In this document: one piece after another, positions 8,298-16,882 of the stretch
Numbering within the stretch: the stretch's first letter is position 1
How the letters are laid out: each line of letters opens with the position of its first letter
Assembly (NCBI RefSeq): GCF_036173105.1
Contig: NZ_CP108053.1
Coordinates: 1,116,001 to 1,180,000 of the forward strand
Direction of reading: 5' to 3'
DNA: 64,000 bases
Source of the DNA: Streptomyces sp. NBC_00287
GTDB lineage: Bacteria; Actinomycetota; Actinomycetes; Streptomycetales; Streptomycetaceae
Notes under the pieces: model-generated
What the model saw: the letters and a program-made list of their open reading frames with translations, nothing else
What the model was told of the DNA's origin: nothing
Databases searched by the model: none
Position numbers and translations under genes: made by a program

Positions 8298-9623
8298 GTG
8301 ACGACGCTTCACTCTGGGCCGGACTCCACCTACGACGTGCTGGGCATCGGCTTCGGCCCGTCCAACCTCGCACTCGCGATAGCGCTCCACGAACATGGCG
8401 TGACCTCACGCGAAGGGGACGGATTCCGCGCCGGATTCCTGGAGCGGCAACCGCGGTTCGGGTGGCACCGCGGCATGCTCATCGACGACGCCACCATGCA
8501 AGTGTCCTTTCTCAAGGACCTGGTGACGATGCGTGATCCCACCAGCGACTTCAGCTTCCTGTGCTATCTGCGCGACCGGGGGAGGCTCGTCGACTTCCTC
8601 AACCAGAAGACTCTCTTCCCGCTGCGTATCGAGTTCCACGACTACTTCGAGTGGGCCGCCGCCCGTGTCGGCCACCTCGTCGAGTACGGCGCCGAGGTGG
8701 TCTCCGTACGGCCGGTCACCGAGGACGGTGAGGTCCGCTGGTTCGACGTCACCAGCCGCGACCCCGCCGCCCCGGAGCGCACGACCGTACGCCGCACCCG
8801 CACCCTGTGCGTGGCCACCGGCCTGGAACCCCACCTGCCGCCCGGCGTCGCGCTGTCCGAACGCGTCTGGCACAACAGCGAGTTACTCCCGCGCGTAGAT
8901 CAACTCCTGCGCGCGAGCACACCAGTTCGCCGTGCCGTCGTCCTCGGCGCCGGCCAGAGCGCCGCCGAGGCCGTCGACTACCTCCACCGCAGCTTCCCCG
9001 GGGCCGAGATCTGCTCCGTGTTCGCCAAGTACGGCTACACACCGGCCGACGACAGCCCGTTCGCCAACAGGATCTTCGACCCCGAGGCCGTCGACGTGTA
9101 CTACGGGGCGCCGCCCCAGGTGAAACGGTCGCTGTACGACTACCACCGGGGCACCAACTACTCGGTCGTCGACATGGAGTTGATCGAATCGCTGTCGCGG
9201 ACCATGTACCAGGAGAAGGTCCAGGGCAGAGAGCGCCTGCGGATGATGAACGTCTCCCGCATCCGCGAGGTCGCGCAGGGCACGGACGAGCTCCGGGTGA
9301 CGGTGGAGTTCCTGCCGACGGGGGAACGCGAGGTGCTCAGCTCCGATCTCATTGTCTACGCGACCGGTTACCAGCCCCGGGGAATCGGCGACCACCTCGG
9401 CGAGATCGCCAAACTCTGTCTGCGCGACGACGAGGACCAGCTCCGCGTCGGACGCGACCACCGCGTGGAGACCGCCGCGCACGTCACCGCGGGCGTCTAC
9501 CTCCAGGGCGGCACCGAGCACACCCACGGCCTCACCTCGACCCTGCTGTCCACGACCGCCGTACGCGCCGGGGAGATCTGCTCCTCCCTCCTCGCGCAGA
9601 ACGCGGGCAGCCTGCGGGAGTAG
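8298..9623 (+). CDS. L-ornithine N5-monooxygenase (CchB/SidA/IucD family)
   Basis: About 441 aa from the GTG at 8298, which has AGGAGG at 8282-8287. An in-frame ATG at 8244 would add 18 residues but lacks a good ribosome site. FAD-binding GIGFGPSNLALA near the N-terminus, a substrate/FAD region with MQVSFLKDLVTMRDPTS, NADPH-binding VLGAGQSAAEA mid-protein and the ATGYQPR motif late in the chain are all hallmarks of microbial N-hydroxylating monooxygenases. It makes N5-hydroxy-L-ornithine, the hydroxamate precursor, which the formyltransferase and NRPS then use. Confidence 0.93.
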   Translation: MTTLHSGPDSTYDVLGIGFGPSNLALAIALHEHGVTSREGDGFRAGFLERQPRFGWHRGMLIDDATMQVSFLKDLVTMRDPTSDFSFLCYLRDRGRLVDFLNQKTLFPLRIEFHDYFEWAAARVGHLVEYGAEVVSVRPVTEDGEVRWFDVTSRDPAAPERTTVRRTRTLCVATGLEPHLPPGVALSERVWHNSELLPRVDQLLRASTPVRRAVVLGAGQSAAEAVDYLHRSFPGAEICSVFAKYGYTPADDSPFANRIFDPEAVDVYYGAPPQVKRSLYDYHRGTNYSVVDMELIESLSRTMYQEKVQGRERLRMMNVSRIREVAQGTDELRVTVEFLPTGEREVLSSDLIVYATGYQPRGIGDHLGEIAKLCLRDDEDQLRVGRDHRVETAAHVTAGVYLQGGTEHTHGLTSTLLSTTAVRAGEICSSLLAQNAGSLRE

Positions 9624-9632
9624 ACACGACCC

Positions 9633-10406
9633 GTGCGTCACCTCGCTGCCGACACGCTGCTGCCGGTCAACACGACGCTCGCCGTCGCCCTGGCCGTTCT
9701 GCTGCTCGCGGCCACCGCCGTGGCCGCCGTCTTCCGGCTCTCGCCGGACGAGTCGTACGGGCGGGCCCGCGAGGTCGTGACGGCGGGCGTCCGGGCGGCC
9801 CTTCAACTGGCCGCGGTGTCCCTGGTGATCGGCTGGGCCGTTCACCACACCGCGGCCCTGATCGGGTTCCTGTTCCTCATGTTGGCCGTCGCGACCCGTA
9901 CCGCGGGGCGGCGCATCACACCCAACGGCACCTGGTGGTGGGCGGCCCTGCCGATCGCGGTCCCGGTGGTACCGGTCATCGCCGCGCTGGTCCTGACCGG
10001 GCTGCTGACCGTGCCCGGCATCGCCGTCGTCCCGGTGACCGGCATCCTCATCGGCGGGGCGCTGACCGCGACGGTCCTCGCCGGACGGCGCGCGCTGGAC
10101 GAGGTCGCCGGACGGTTCGGCGAGGTCGAGGCCGCCCTGTCGCTGGGCTTCCTCGACCGCGACGCCCATCTCGAAGTGGCCCGCGGCGCCGCCTCGGACG
10201 CCCTGCTGCCCGCTCTCGACCAGACGCGCACGGTCGGCCTGGTCACCCTGCCGGGCGCCTTCGTCGGCATGCTCCTGGCCGGCGCCTCCCCCGTGCTCGC
10301 CGGCACCGTCCAGGTCTTCGTCCTCATCGCCCTGCTCGCGGTCGAGGCACTGAGCGTGGCCCTGACCGTCGAACTCGTCGCCCGCCGCAGACTCCATCGC
10401 TCCTGA
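9633..10406 (+). CDS. ABC transporter permease, FetB/YbbM (UPF0014) family
   Basis: 257 aa with about six hydrophobic helices. Motifs GVRAALQLAAVSLVIGW, RTAGRRITPN and VTLPGAFVGMLLAGASP are typical of the FetB family; E. coli FetAB is linked to iron export or resistance to iron-driven oxidative stress. GTG start at 9633, 10 bp after the monooxygenase stop, so probably co-transcribed from the iron-box promoter. No FetA ATPase is adjacent; it may be elsewhere or lost. A role in iron homeostasis is inference from family and position. Confidence 0.75.
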   Translation: MRHLAADTLLPVNTTLAVALAVLLLAATAVAAVFRLSPDESYGRAREVVTAGVRAALQLAAVSLVIGWAVHHTAALIGFLFLMLAVATRTAGRRITPNGTWWWAALPIAVPVVPVIAALVLTGLLTVPGIAVVPVTGILIGGALTATVLAGRRALDEVAGRFGEVEAALSLGFLDRDAHLEVARGAASDALLPALDQTRTVGLVTLPGAFVGMLLAGASPVLAGTVQVFVLIALLAVEALSVALTVELVARRRLHRS

Positions 10407-10739
10407 CGGCGGCCGCGCACCAGCAGGGGCGGGCCCCCTCGGCCCCGGAAGGTAAAGTTGCTCCGTCATCGGTCCGGCCGTCCGCCGTGCCGGGGCCGAC
10501 GAAGCCCCCGGCGAAGACCGACGCCCAGGAGAGCGGGAGAGAGCGTGCGCATGTCCATGGTGCCCGGCGCCGCCGCCTACCCACCGTGAGTCTTCGCCCC
10601 CGCACAGCGCCCGGTCGCTTCACCGCCGCCCCCTGACCACGAGGTCCGCCGCGCGCGTTGGGCGGCCACCCCCGCCCGCCCCTCCCCCGCACGCCCGCCG
10701 TGATGCCGCGCGTGCCCGAGCACGACAGGTCCCCTCGTC
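10407..10739. other. Intergenic region upstream of sulP, with a possible 14-codon ORF
   Basis: 333 bases without a recognisable gene. A 14-codon frame at 10545-10589 (GTGCGCATGTCC to TGA) follows a GGGAGAGAG purine run and could be a leader peptide. It has no run of one amino acid, and no Cys as expected for sulfate-linked attenuation, so I do not call it a gene. Confidence 0.3.
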
Positions 10740-12239
10740 TTGTCCTCCTCCGCACTGTCGCCCGCCGTCTGGCTGCGCGGCTCCCGACGCCCGTCCTGGC
10801 TGTCCGATCCGAAGGTGCTGCGCACCGAGGTGCTGGGCGGTCTCGTGGTCGCCCTCGCGCTGATCCCGGAGGCGATCTCCTTCTCGATCATCGCCGGGGT
10901 CGACCCGGCCATCGGTCTGTTCGCCTCGTTCACCATGGCCGTCACCATCGCCGTCGTCGGCGGCCGACCGGCCATGATCTCCGCGGCCACCGGCGCCGTC
11001 GCCCTGGTCATCGCCCCGCTCAACCGCGAGCACGGCTTCGGCTACCTCATCGCGGCCGTGATCCTGGCCGGCGTCTTCCAGATCGTCCTCGGCGCGCTCG
11101 GCGTCGCCAAGCTGATGCGGTTCGTGCCGCGCAGCGTGATGGTCGGTTTCGTGAACTCCCTCGCCATCCTCATCTTCATGGCGCAGGTGCCGGAGCTGAC
11201 CGACGTGCCCTGGGCCGTCTATCCGCTGTTCGCCGCCGGTCTTGCGCTGATGGTGTTCCTCCCGAGGATCACCACCGTGATCCCGGCGCCGCTGGTGTCG
11301 ATCGTCGTCCTCAGCGTCGTCACCCTCGCGGCCGGGATCGCCGTGCCCACGGTCGGCGACAAGGGCGCACTGCCGTCCTCACTCCCGGTTCCGGGCCTGC
11401 CGGACGTGCCGTTCACGCTGGACACCCTGACCACCATCGCTCCGTACGCGCTCGCCATGGCGCTGGTCGGCCTGATGGAGTCGCTGATGACCGCGAAGCT
11501 GGTCGACGACATCACCGACACCCGCTCCTCCAAGACCCGCGAGTCCATCGGCCAGGGCATCGCCAACATCGTCACCGGGTTCTTCGGCGGCATGGGCGGC
11601 TGCGCCATGATCGGCCAGACGATGATCAACGTACGGGTCTCCGGCGCCCGCACCCGTCTGTCGACGTTCCTCGCGGGCGCGTTCCTGATGGTGCTGTGCA
11701 TCGCCTTCGGCCCGATCGTCTCCGACATCCCCATGGCGGCGCTGGTCGCGGTGATGGTCATGGTCTCGGTCGCCACCTTCGACTGGCACTCCATCGCCCC
11801 GAAGACGCTACGACGGATGCCCGCCGGGGAGATCACCGTCATGGTCGTCACCGTCACGTGCGTGGTCGCCACCCACAACCTCGCCATCGGCGTCGTCGTC
11901 GGATCGGTCACCGCGATGGTCATCTTCGCGAAGCGCGTCGCCCACCTCGCCGACGTCACCGCCGTCCTGGACCCCGACGGCACCACCGTCGTCTACCGGG
12001 TGACAGGTGAGCTGTTCTTCGCCTCCTCCAACGACATCGTCGGCCGCTTCTCCTACGCCACCGACCCCGAGAAGGTGATCATCGACCTGTCCGCCGCCCA
12101 CATCTGGGACGCCTCCTCGGTCGCCACCCTGGACGCCATCGAGACCAAGTACGCCCAACGCGGCAAGACCGTGGAGATCACCGGCCTCAACGACCGCAGC
12201 GCCCACCTGCACGACCGCCTCAGCGGCCAACTCGGCTGA
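10740..12239 (+). CDS. SulP-family anion transporter (sulfate permease-like) with C-terminal STAS domain
   Basis: 499 aa. The TTG start at 10740 is forced because no ATG or GTG upstream is in frame. About ten membrane helices, with the SulP signature region GLVVALALIPEAISFSIIAGVDP near the N-terminus and GGMGGCAMIGQTMINV centrally. The last 90 or so residues form a STAS domain (TVVYRVTGELFFASSND, VIIDLSAAHIWDASS). The family exchanges sulfate, bicarbonate or other anions; the substrate cannot be told here. No sulfate-assimilation gene is adjacent. Confidence 0.87.
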   Translation: MSSSALSPAVWLRGSRRPSWLSDPKVLRTEVLGGLVVALALIPEAISFSIIAGVDPAIGLFASFTMAVTIAVVGGRPAMISAATGAVALVIAPLNREHGFGYLIAAVILAGVFQIVLGALGVAKLMRFVPRSVMVGFVNSLAILIFMAQVPELTDVPWAVYPLFAAGLALMVFLPRITTVIPAPLVSIVVLSVVTLAAGIAVPTVGDKGALPSSLPVPGLPDVPFTLDTLTTIAPYALAMALVGLMESLMTAKLVDDITDTRSSKTRESIGQGIANIVTGFFGGMGGCAMIGQTMINVRVSGARTRLSTFLAGAFLMVLCIAFGPIVSDIPMAALVAVMVMVSVATFDWHSIAPKTLRRMPAGEITVMVVTVTCVVATHNLAIGVVVGSVTAMVIFAKRVAHLADVTAVLDPDGTTVVYRVTGELFFASSNDIVGRFSYATDPEKVIIDLSAAHIWDASSVATLDAIETKYAQRGKTVEITGLNDRSAHLHDRLSGQLG

Positions 12240-12253
12240 GAGGTCGTCGAGCG

Positions 12254-12270
12254 CAGTCGGGCGCCGACTG
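12254..12270 (+). terminator. Possible terminator after the SulP gene
   Basis: Perfect 7-bp stem CAGTCGG / CCGACTG with a GCG loop, 14 bp after the stop codon. No U-run follows, which is usual in Streptomyces. Confidence 0.5.
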
Positions 12271-12329
12271 GGATCCTGGCGCCGTACACACGGTTGGACT
12301 GACCTCGGCATCCGTGAAGGGACAGCCTG

Positions 12330-12659
12330 ATGGCGTACGACGAGGGACTCGCCGAACGGATCCGCGACCGGCTCGGCGCTGATCCCGACATCACGGAGAA
12401 GCGCATGTTCGGCGGTATCGCCTTTCTCCACGGCGGGAACATGGCCGTCGGCGTGACCGGCGACGACCTCATGGTCCGCGTCGGCCCGGACGCGACCGAC
12501 GAGGCACTCACCCGTCCCGGCACCCGCATCTTCGACATGACCGGCCGCCCGATGCGCGGCTGGGTGGTGGTCGAGGGCTCGGCCGTCACGGAGGACGAGG
12601 AACTGGACGCGTGGGTGGAGCGGGGCCGCGCCTTCGCGGCGGGCCTGCCACCGAAGTGA
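12330..12659 (+). CDS. TfoX N-terminal domain protein
   Basis: 109 aa. N-terminal ERIRDRLG helix, then the family motif EKRMFGGIAFLHGGNMAVGV, followed by DLMVRVGP and MTGRPMRGWVVV. This is the stand-alone TfoX-N domain found widely in actinobacteria. It is named after the competence regulator, but these short proteins have no proven role. GAAGGGACAG upstream of the ATG is a fair ribosome site. It appears to stand alone. Confidence 0.85.
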   Translation: MAYDEGLAERIRDRLGADPDITEKRMFGGIAFLHGGNMAVGVTGDDLMVRVGPDATDEALTRPGTRIFDMTGRPMRGWVVVEGSAVTEDEELDAWVERGRAFAAGLPPK

Positions 12660-12793
12660 CGGGCTGGTGACACCGCTTGGCGCCACGTGGTGCCACTAGG
12701 TGCCACCTAACGGCACCTCAACACACATGACGCCACAACGACCGGGCCCGACACCATCACGTTTCCCCAGGTCAGACCAGTCACGCACCACAC

Positions 12794-12937
12794 CGCGCCA
12801 CCTGGACGGGACTGGACACCACGGTCACCTTCGGGCCCTCCGGCCAGGGCCTGACCAGCACGGTCCTGCACGACGTCCACGGCCCGGTGGGACAGGCCCA
12901 GCAGAGCCTGACCGTCCGCCCCCAGCCCGGGCGATGA
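12794..12937 (+). pseudogene. Stub: C-terminal end of a thioesterase-like protein
   Basis: An in-frame stretch ends in TVTFGPSGQGLTSTVLHDVHG and QQSLTVRP before a TGA. It reads like the conserved tail of an actinobacterial thioesterase-family protein, but no start or N-terminal half precedes it. Just upstream (12660-12720) are four GTGCCA/GGCACC-type half-repeats of unknown meaning. Family assignment is from memory and weak. Confidence 0.3.
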
Positions 12938-12953
12938 CAGCCACGGCTTCGCC

Positions 12954-13169
12954 TCACTGCTCCCACATGTCCGGGCCGCCACCCCGCCACTCGACCACCC
13001 CGGACTGGCGCACCCACTCCTCCTCGACGTCCTCCAGCCCGGCCAGGCGCAGAAACTCGACGATGTCGAGCAGCCCGTACGCCATGCCCACGAACCGGTC
13101 GTGCACCCGGACCCGCCGGCCGCCGTCTTCGCCCGGCGGGTAGATCACGATGAGCTGCGCGCTGGTCAT
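12954..13169 (-). CDS. Small conserved hypothetical protein (71 aa)
   Basis: Starts MTSAQLIVIYPPGEDGGRR and ends VEWRGGGPDMWEQ. Acidic and soluble, with no signal or membrane segment. The composition is that of a real gene, and the WRGGGPD-type ending is one I recognise from short Streptomyces hypotheticals, often near regulators or accessory DNA. A longer opening from 13370 exists but its extra N-terminus is Arg/Pro/His-rich and unlike protein. Function unknown. Confidence 0.6.
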   Translation of the reverse strand: MTSAQLIVIYPPGEDGGRRVRVHDRFVGMAYGLLDIVEFLRLAGLEDVEEEWVRQSGVVEWRGGGPDMWEQ

Positions 13170-13386
13170 GGGACCAGCGTGCGGCCCGGTGCGTGTGCGC
13201 GCATGTGGGGCGTCGGTGCGATGTGGTCGGCGGCGGCTCGTGCCTGCCGGAGATACGGCAGTTGACGATGTCGATCCCCGTGGTGTCGGCGAGGAATGCG
13301 CCTGTCGTACGCCCCACTCCTGCGCCGCCTGTGCGATGTTCAGCAGCCCGGCGAGCCGCCTGCCGCGCACATGTGCGCGCAGGCGT

Positions 13387-14283
13387 TCACTTGCTCTGGA
13401 GCGAGCCGAGCGGTTCGGGGTCGTTCTCCAGCGCGGTGGCCGCCGTCTTCCAGTCGCTGTCCTCGCCGAGGAGAGCGCTGCGGAGGAACGCCGTGCTGAG
13501 CCGTTGGATCAGGGCGACGCGCGCCGGGCTCTCGTCCGTCGTCTCGGCGACCTCGTATCCGGGGATGCCGCCGAGCGAGTGCTCCGCTCCGAACAGGGTG
13601 AGCAGGTGCTTGGTCCCCGGGCTGTGGGTGTACGGGTCGGTGAACCAGTCCGGTCCGCGGGTGGACAAGTGGGACTGGTCGTTGTCCCCGGCGACGACGA
13701 GCGCCGGCGTCGTCATCGCGGCGAACGACGGCTTCATGAAAGGGAAGTGCTCGGCGGCGAAGGGGGTCAGGTCATCGCCGAGGCCGGTCAGGGCTAGCAG
13801 CACTCCCGCCGTGACACGGGGGTCGGCCATGTCCTCACCGGGTACGCCGTCGGATCCGAGGACGCGCGCCCCCAGCAGCGCGCTCGCCGTCTGGGCTCCC
13901 CAGGAGTGGCCGGCCACGGCGATGCGGTCACGGTCGAGGCGGCCGCCGAGTCCGGGCACGGAGGCCTCCAGGACGTCGAGCCCGTCCAGTACGCGCGCGA
14001 GGTCCTCGATGCGGAAGCGCCATATCCGCGGTGTACGAGGGTCCTCGGCGGGGATGCCGAGGGACCGGGAATCAAGGTGAGTCGGCTGGATGACCACGAA
14101 GCCGTGTGCGGCCCAGTGGTCCGCCAGTGGGGCGTAGCCGTTCATCGACCAGCCGTAGCCGTGCGAGAAGACGACGACCGGCAGATCGCTGCCGGTCGCG
14201 GGGGCGGAGACGCGGACCTGGAGGTCCTCGCCGCGACCCGGGGCGGCCAGGACGACCGGCTTCGCGGATATCACTGTGGACAT
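13387..14283 (-). CDS. Alpha/beta hydrolase (chlorophyllase / PAF-acetylhydrolase-like)
   Basis: 298 aa. Oxyanion/HG region VVVFSHGYGWSMNGY (about residues 37-51) and nucleophile elbow AVAGHSWGAQTASALLG (Ser in GHSWG). A later Asp lies in VVAGDNDQSH and a candidate catalytic His in FGAEHSLGG. No signal peptide, so cytoplasmic. It is divergent from a TetR gene with a palindrome between them, so it is the likely target of that regulator. Substrate unknown; esters or lactones are typical. Confidence 0.85.
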   Translation of the reverse strand: MSTVISAKPVVLAAPGRGEDLQVRVSAPATGSDLPVVVFSHGYGWSMNGYAPLADHWAAHGFVVIQPTHLDSRSLGIPAEDPRTPRIWRFRIEDLARVLDGLDVLEASVPGLGGRLDRDRIAVAGHSWGAQTASALLGARVLGSDGVPGEDMADPRVTAGVLLALTGLGDDLTPFAAEHFPFMKPSFAAMTTPALVVAGDNDQSHLSTRGPDWFTDPYTHSPGTKHLLTLFGAEHSLGGIPGYEVAETTDESPARVALIQRLSTAFLRSALLGEDSDWKTAATALENDPEPLGSLQSK

Positions 14284-14366
14284 GGAAGTGCCTTCCGTTC
14301 AGGACATGGCTGCCGGTCCCCCGGTCTGCCATCATGGATGAAACGGAACCTTGCTCCACTTACGAT

Positions 14367-14381
14367 ACGGAACACCGTTCC
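14367..14381. promoter_or_regulatory. Probable TetR operator between hydrolase and regulator
   Basis: Perfect inverted repeat CGGAAC-ACC-GTTCCG in the divergent promoter. An extra half-site AACGGAAC lies at 14341. This is the usual geometry of a TetR-family autoregulatory operator. Binding is inference. Confidence 0.65.
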
Positions 14382-14430
14382 GCTTTTCAAGGCTGTTCAC
14401 GGCAAGGCTGTTCACGAAAGGAGCGCTGCG

Positions 14431-15021
14431 GTGAGCGACAGCGGCAGGATCCCGGGAAGCTCGGCAGGGTCCAAGCGCAAGGACGCCCGGCGCAATCAGC
14501 AGACCCTGCTGGACGCGGCCGCCGCGGTCTTCGTCACCTCGGGCGTGGAGGCGCCGGTACGCGACATCGCGGCCAAGGCGGGCGTCGGGGTGGGCACGGT
14601 CTACCGCCACTTCCCCACCCGGGCGGACCTCGTCATCGCCGTCTACCGCCACCAGGTCGATACCTGCGCCGAAGCGGGCCCGGCGCTGCTGGCGGCGAGT
14701 CCCACACCCCACGCCGCCCTGGAGCAGTGGGTCGACCTCTTTGTCGACTTCTTGGTCACCAAGCACGGCCTGGCCGCCGCGATGCAGGCCGACAGCGCCG
14801 GCTTCGAGGCGCTGCACGCCTACTTCCTGGAACGCCTCCTGCCGGTGTGCACCCAGTTCCTCGACGCCGCTGCCGCCGCCGGCGAGATACGCGCCGACCT
14901 CGACGCCTACCACCTGATGCGCGGCATCGGAAACCTCTGCGTCGGCGCCGACAGCGACCCCCGCTACGACGCCCGCCGCCTGGTCGCACTCCTCGTCGCG
15001 GGACTGCGCCAAGCGCACTGA
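14431..15021 (+). CDS. TetR/AcrR-family transcriptional regulator
   Basis: 196 aa from the GTG at 14431 (GAAAGGAG upstream). The open frame extends back to 13906 but that part is antisense to the hydrolase. HTH region: RRNQQTLLDAAAAVFVTSG, then VRDIAAKAGVGVGTVYRHFP. The C-terminal ligand domain is of the type that contains LVTKHGLAAAMQ and YHLMRGIGNLCVG. It probably represses the divergent hydrolase and itself through the palindrome at 14367. It could also act on the downstream monooxygenase. Confidence 0.88.
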   Translation: MSDSGRIPGSSAGSKRKDARRNQQTLLDAAAAVFVTSGVEAPVRDIAAKAGVGVGTVYRHFPTRADLVIAVYRHQVDTCAEAGPALLAASPTPHAALEQWVDLFVDFLVTKHGLAAAMQADSAGFEALHAYFLERLLPVCTQFLDAAAAAGEIRADLDAYHLMRGIGNLCVGADSDPRYDARRLVALLVAGLRQAH

Positions 15022-15090
15022 CCATGACGCCCGCGACCTGAGGGCCTGCCGCTCACGCCAGAGCGCACCTGGGTTGCCCGCTCTCCAATT

Positions 15091-15136
15091 AATGGCTACG
15101 TTGTAACCGAAATGCAACGGCTACACCGTAGCCATT
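15091..15136. promoter_or_regulatory. Nested inverted repeats, probable operator of the FAD monooxygenase gene
   Basis: Outer arms AATGGCTACG (15091-15100) and CGTAGCCATT (15127-15136) are perfect. Inside them, CGTTG/CAACG (15099-15103 / 15115-15119) and GGCTAC-acc-GTAGCC (15119-15133) also pair. The cluster lies 64 bp before the monooxygenase start, a typical place for a TetR-type operator with two dimers. Confidence 0.6.
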
Positions 15137-15199
15137 ACTCGGGCGTAACGCAGCGGGCAGGCCCACCGTGCCCGAAAGATCCCATTGAGGTCGATCACC

Positions 15200-16702
15200 A
15201 TGACAGAACTCCACGACATCGACGTCCTCGTGGCCGGAGCCGGCCCCACCGGCTCCGCCCTCGCCGCCGACCTGCTGCGGCGCGGCCTTCGCGTCCGTGT
15301 CGTCAACAAGGCGCCGCACGCCTTCGAGGGCTCACGCGCCAAGGGCATCCAGCCCCGCACCCAGGAAGTCCTCGAGGACTTCGGCGTACTGCATGAAGCA
15401 CACGCGGAGGGCGGCCCCTACCCGCTCGCGGGACTCCACCTCGGGCCCGTCACCGCCCCCTGGAAAATGCAGCAGCGCAGCAAGCCCACCCCGGACGTCC
15501 CCTACCCGAACATCCTGCTGCTGCCCCAGCACCGCACCGACGCCATCCTGCACCGCCTGCTCGAACGCCTCGGACTGCACATCGAGTACGGAGTCGCACT
15601 GGAGGGCTTTGACCAGGACGCGGATGGCGTCACGGCGACGCTCTCCACCGGCGAGCGGGTGCGCAGCAAGTACCTCGTCGGCGCCGACGGCGGCGCGAGC
15701 GCCGTCCGCGCGGCCACCGGTCTCGGATTCGTCGGGGAGACCGACGACTCCGACAAGACCCTCATCATCGACTGCACGATCGACGGACTGTCCCGCGACC
15801 GGTGGCACATGTGGCCCCGCGCGTCCGCCGGAGCCTGCCCGCTGCCGCACTCCGACCAGTTCCAGGTGATGGTCCGGCTGAAGCCCGGTGACACCCCGAA
15901 CCTCGACCATGCCGCCCTGGCCGACCGGTTCCACGCGCTCACCGGCCACAAGCTCCGCGACATCACCTGGACCTCGGTATTCCGGCCCAACGTCCGCCTC
16001 GTCGAGCACTACCGCCAGGGCCGGGTCTTCCTGGCCGGCGACGCCGCCCATGTGCACACCCCGGCCGGTGCGCAGGGTCTCAACACCGGTGTGCAGGACG
16101 CCTACAACCTGGGCTGGAAGCTCGGCCAGGTCATCGCCGGCGCACCGGACAGCCTCCTCGACAGCTACGAGGCCGAACGGCTCCCCATCGCCGCAGGCGT
16201 CCTCGGCAAGTCCAGCGAGCTCTACCAGAGCCTCAGCAACCACAAGGTCGCCGGCCTCAAGCGCGGAGACGAAGAGCGACAGCTCGCCCTCACCTACCGT
16301 GGCGGCCCGCTCGCCCCCGCCGACGCTCCGGCCACCAAGACGCTCCACGTAGGCGACCGCGCACCGGACGCACCCTGCACCGCACCCGGCACCAGCCGCA
16401 TCTTCGACGCCTTCCAGGGCCCGCACTTCACCCTGCTGGCCTTCGGCCCCCACGCCACCGAGGCACTGCCCAACCTGCCCTGGCCGACCGACGGCGCCGA
16501 ACTGCACCGCTACGCCGTCCGCTCCGGGCGCGGCATCGACAGCGGCTACCTCACCGACCCCACCGGCCAACTGACCCGCATCTACGGCGTCGTAGGCGAC
16601 GCGCTGATCCTGATCCGGCCCGACGGATACATCGGCGGCATCATCACCACCGACTGGACGGCCTCCTTCGCCACCGCCGCCAAGGCGTTCGCTCCGAGGT
16701 AA
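15200..16702 (+). CDS. FAD-dependent aromatic monooxygenase (PheA/TfdB, UbiH-like)
   Basis: 500 aa. The ATG at 15200 has GAGG 9 bases upstream; the earlier TTG at 15185 has none. Dinucleotide-binding VAGAGPTGSALAADLL near residue 12, the DG motif LVGADGGASAVRAATG around 160, and the FAD/GD motif FLAGDAAHVHTPAGAQGLNTG near 280. The C-terminal thioredoxin-like domain of phenol-hydroxylase relatives follows. It hydroxylates an aromatic or polyketide substrate with NAD(P)H and O2. No pathway genes are adjacent, so a detoxification or resistance role under TetR control is as likely as biosynthesis. Confidence 0.88.
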   Translation: MTELHDIDVLVAGAGPTGSALAADLLRRGLRVRVVNKAPHAFEGSRAKGIQPRTQEVLEDFGVLHEAHAEGGPYPLAGLHLGPVTAPWKMQQRSKPTPDVPYPNILLLPQHRTDAILHRLLERLGLHIEYGVALEGFDQDADGVTATLSTGERVRSKYLVGADGGASAVRAATGLGFVGETDDSDKTLIIDCTIDGLSRDRWHMWPRASAGACPLPHSDQFQVMVRLKPGDTPNLDHAALADRFHALTGHKLRDITWTSVFRPNVRLVEHYRQGRVFLAGDAAHVHTPAGAQGLNTGVQDAYNLGWKLGQVIAGAPDSLLDSYEAERLPIAAGVLGKSSELYQSLSNHKVAGLKRGDEERQLALTYRGGPLAPADAPATKTLHVGDRAPDAPCTAPGTSRIFDAFQGPHFTLLAFGPHATEALPNLPWPTDGAELHRYAVRSGRGIDSGYLTDPTGQLTRIYGVVGDALILIRPDGYIGGIITTDWTASFATAAKAFAPR

Positions 16703-16762
16703 CCCGTCACATCATGAGGAGCTTCACGATTACGCGGATGCCGTCGATCTGCGTGCCCGCGC

Positions 16763-16882
16763 CTCGACTGCTCATGGCGCCAGGCGGTGACGATGTTCAC
16801 CGAGGAACTGCCCTGGCTGCGCGGCCGCGACCTGGAACTCGTCATGGGCCGTGCCGTCGCCGACTGGATCAGCTGGCACTGA
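16763..16882 (+). pseudogene. Stub: C-terminus of an amidohydrolase-family protein
   Basis: The frame reads SWRQAVTMFTEELPW, LRGRDLELVMGRAVADW and ISWH before the TGA. This closely resembles the conserved tail of TIM-barrel amidohydrolases (FTEELPWLxxxDLExVMGR). The N-terminal 250 or more residues are missing. It overlaps the end of the convergent TetR gene. Confidence 0.5.

Noticed and set aside
8807..10636. 609-residue frame across the monooxygenase and FetB-like genes
   Set aside because: Arg/Pro-rich shadow spanning two well-supported genes and the gap after them.
10658..12010. 450-residue frame over the SulP gene
   Set aside because: Shadow frame; the SulP frame has helices and a STAS domain.
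12700..13143. 147-residue plus-strand frame
   Set aside because: Mixed Pro/Arg/Thr composition; overlaps the stub and the 71-aa minus gene.
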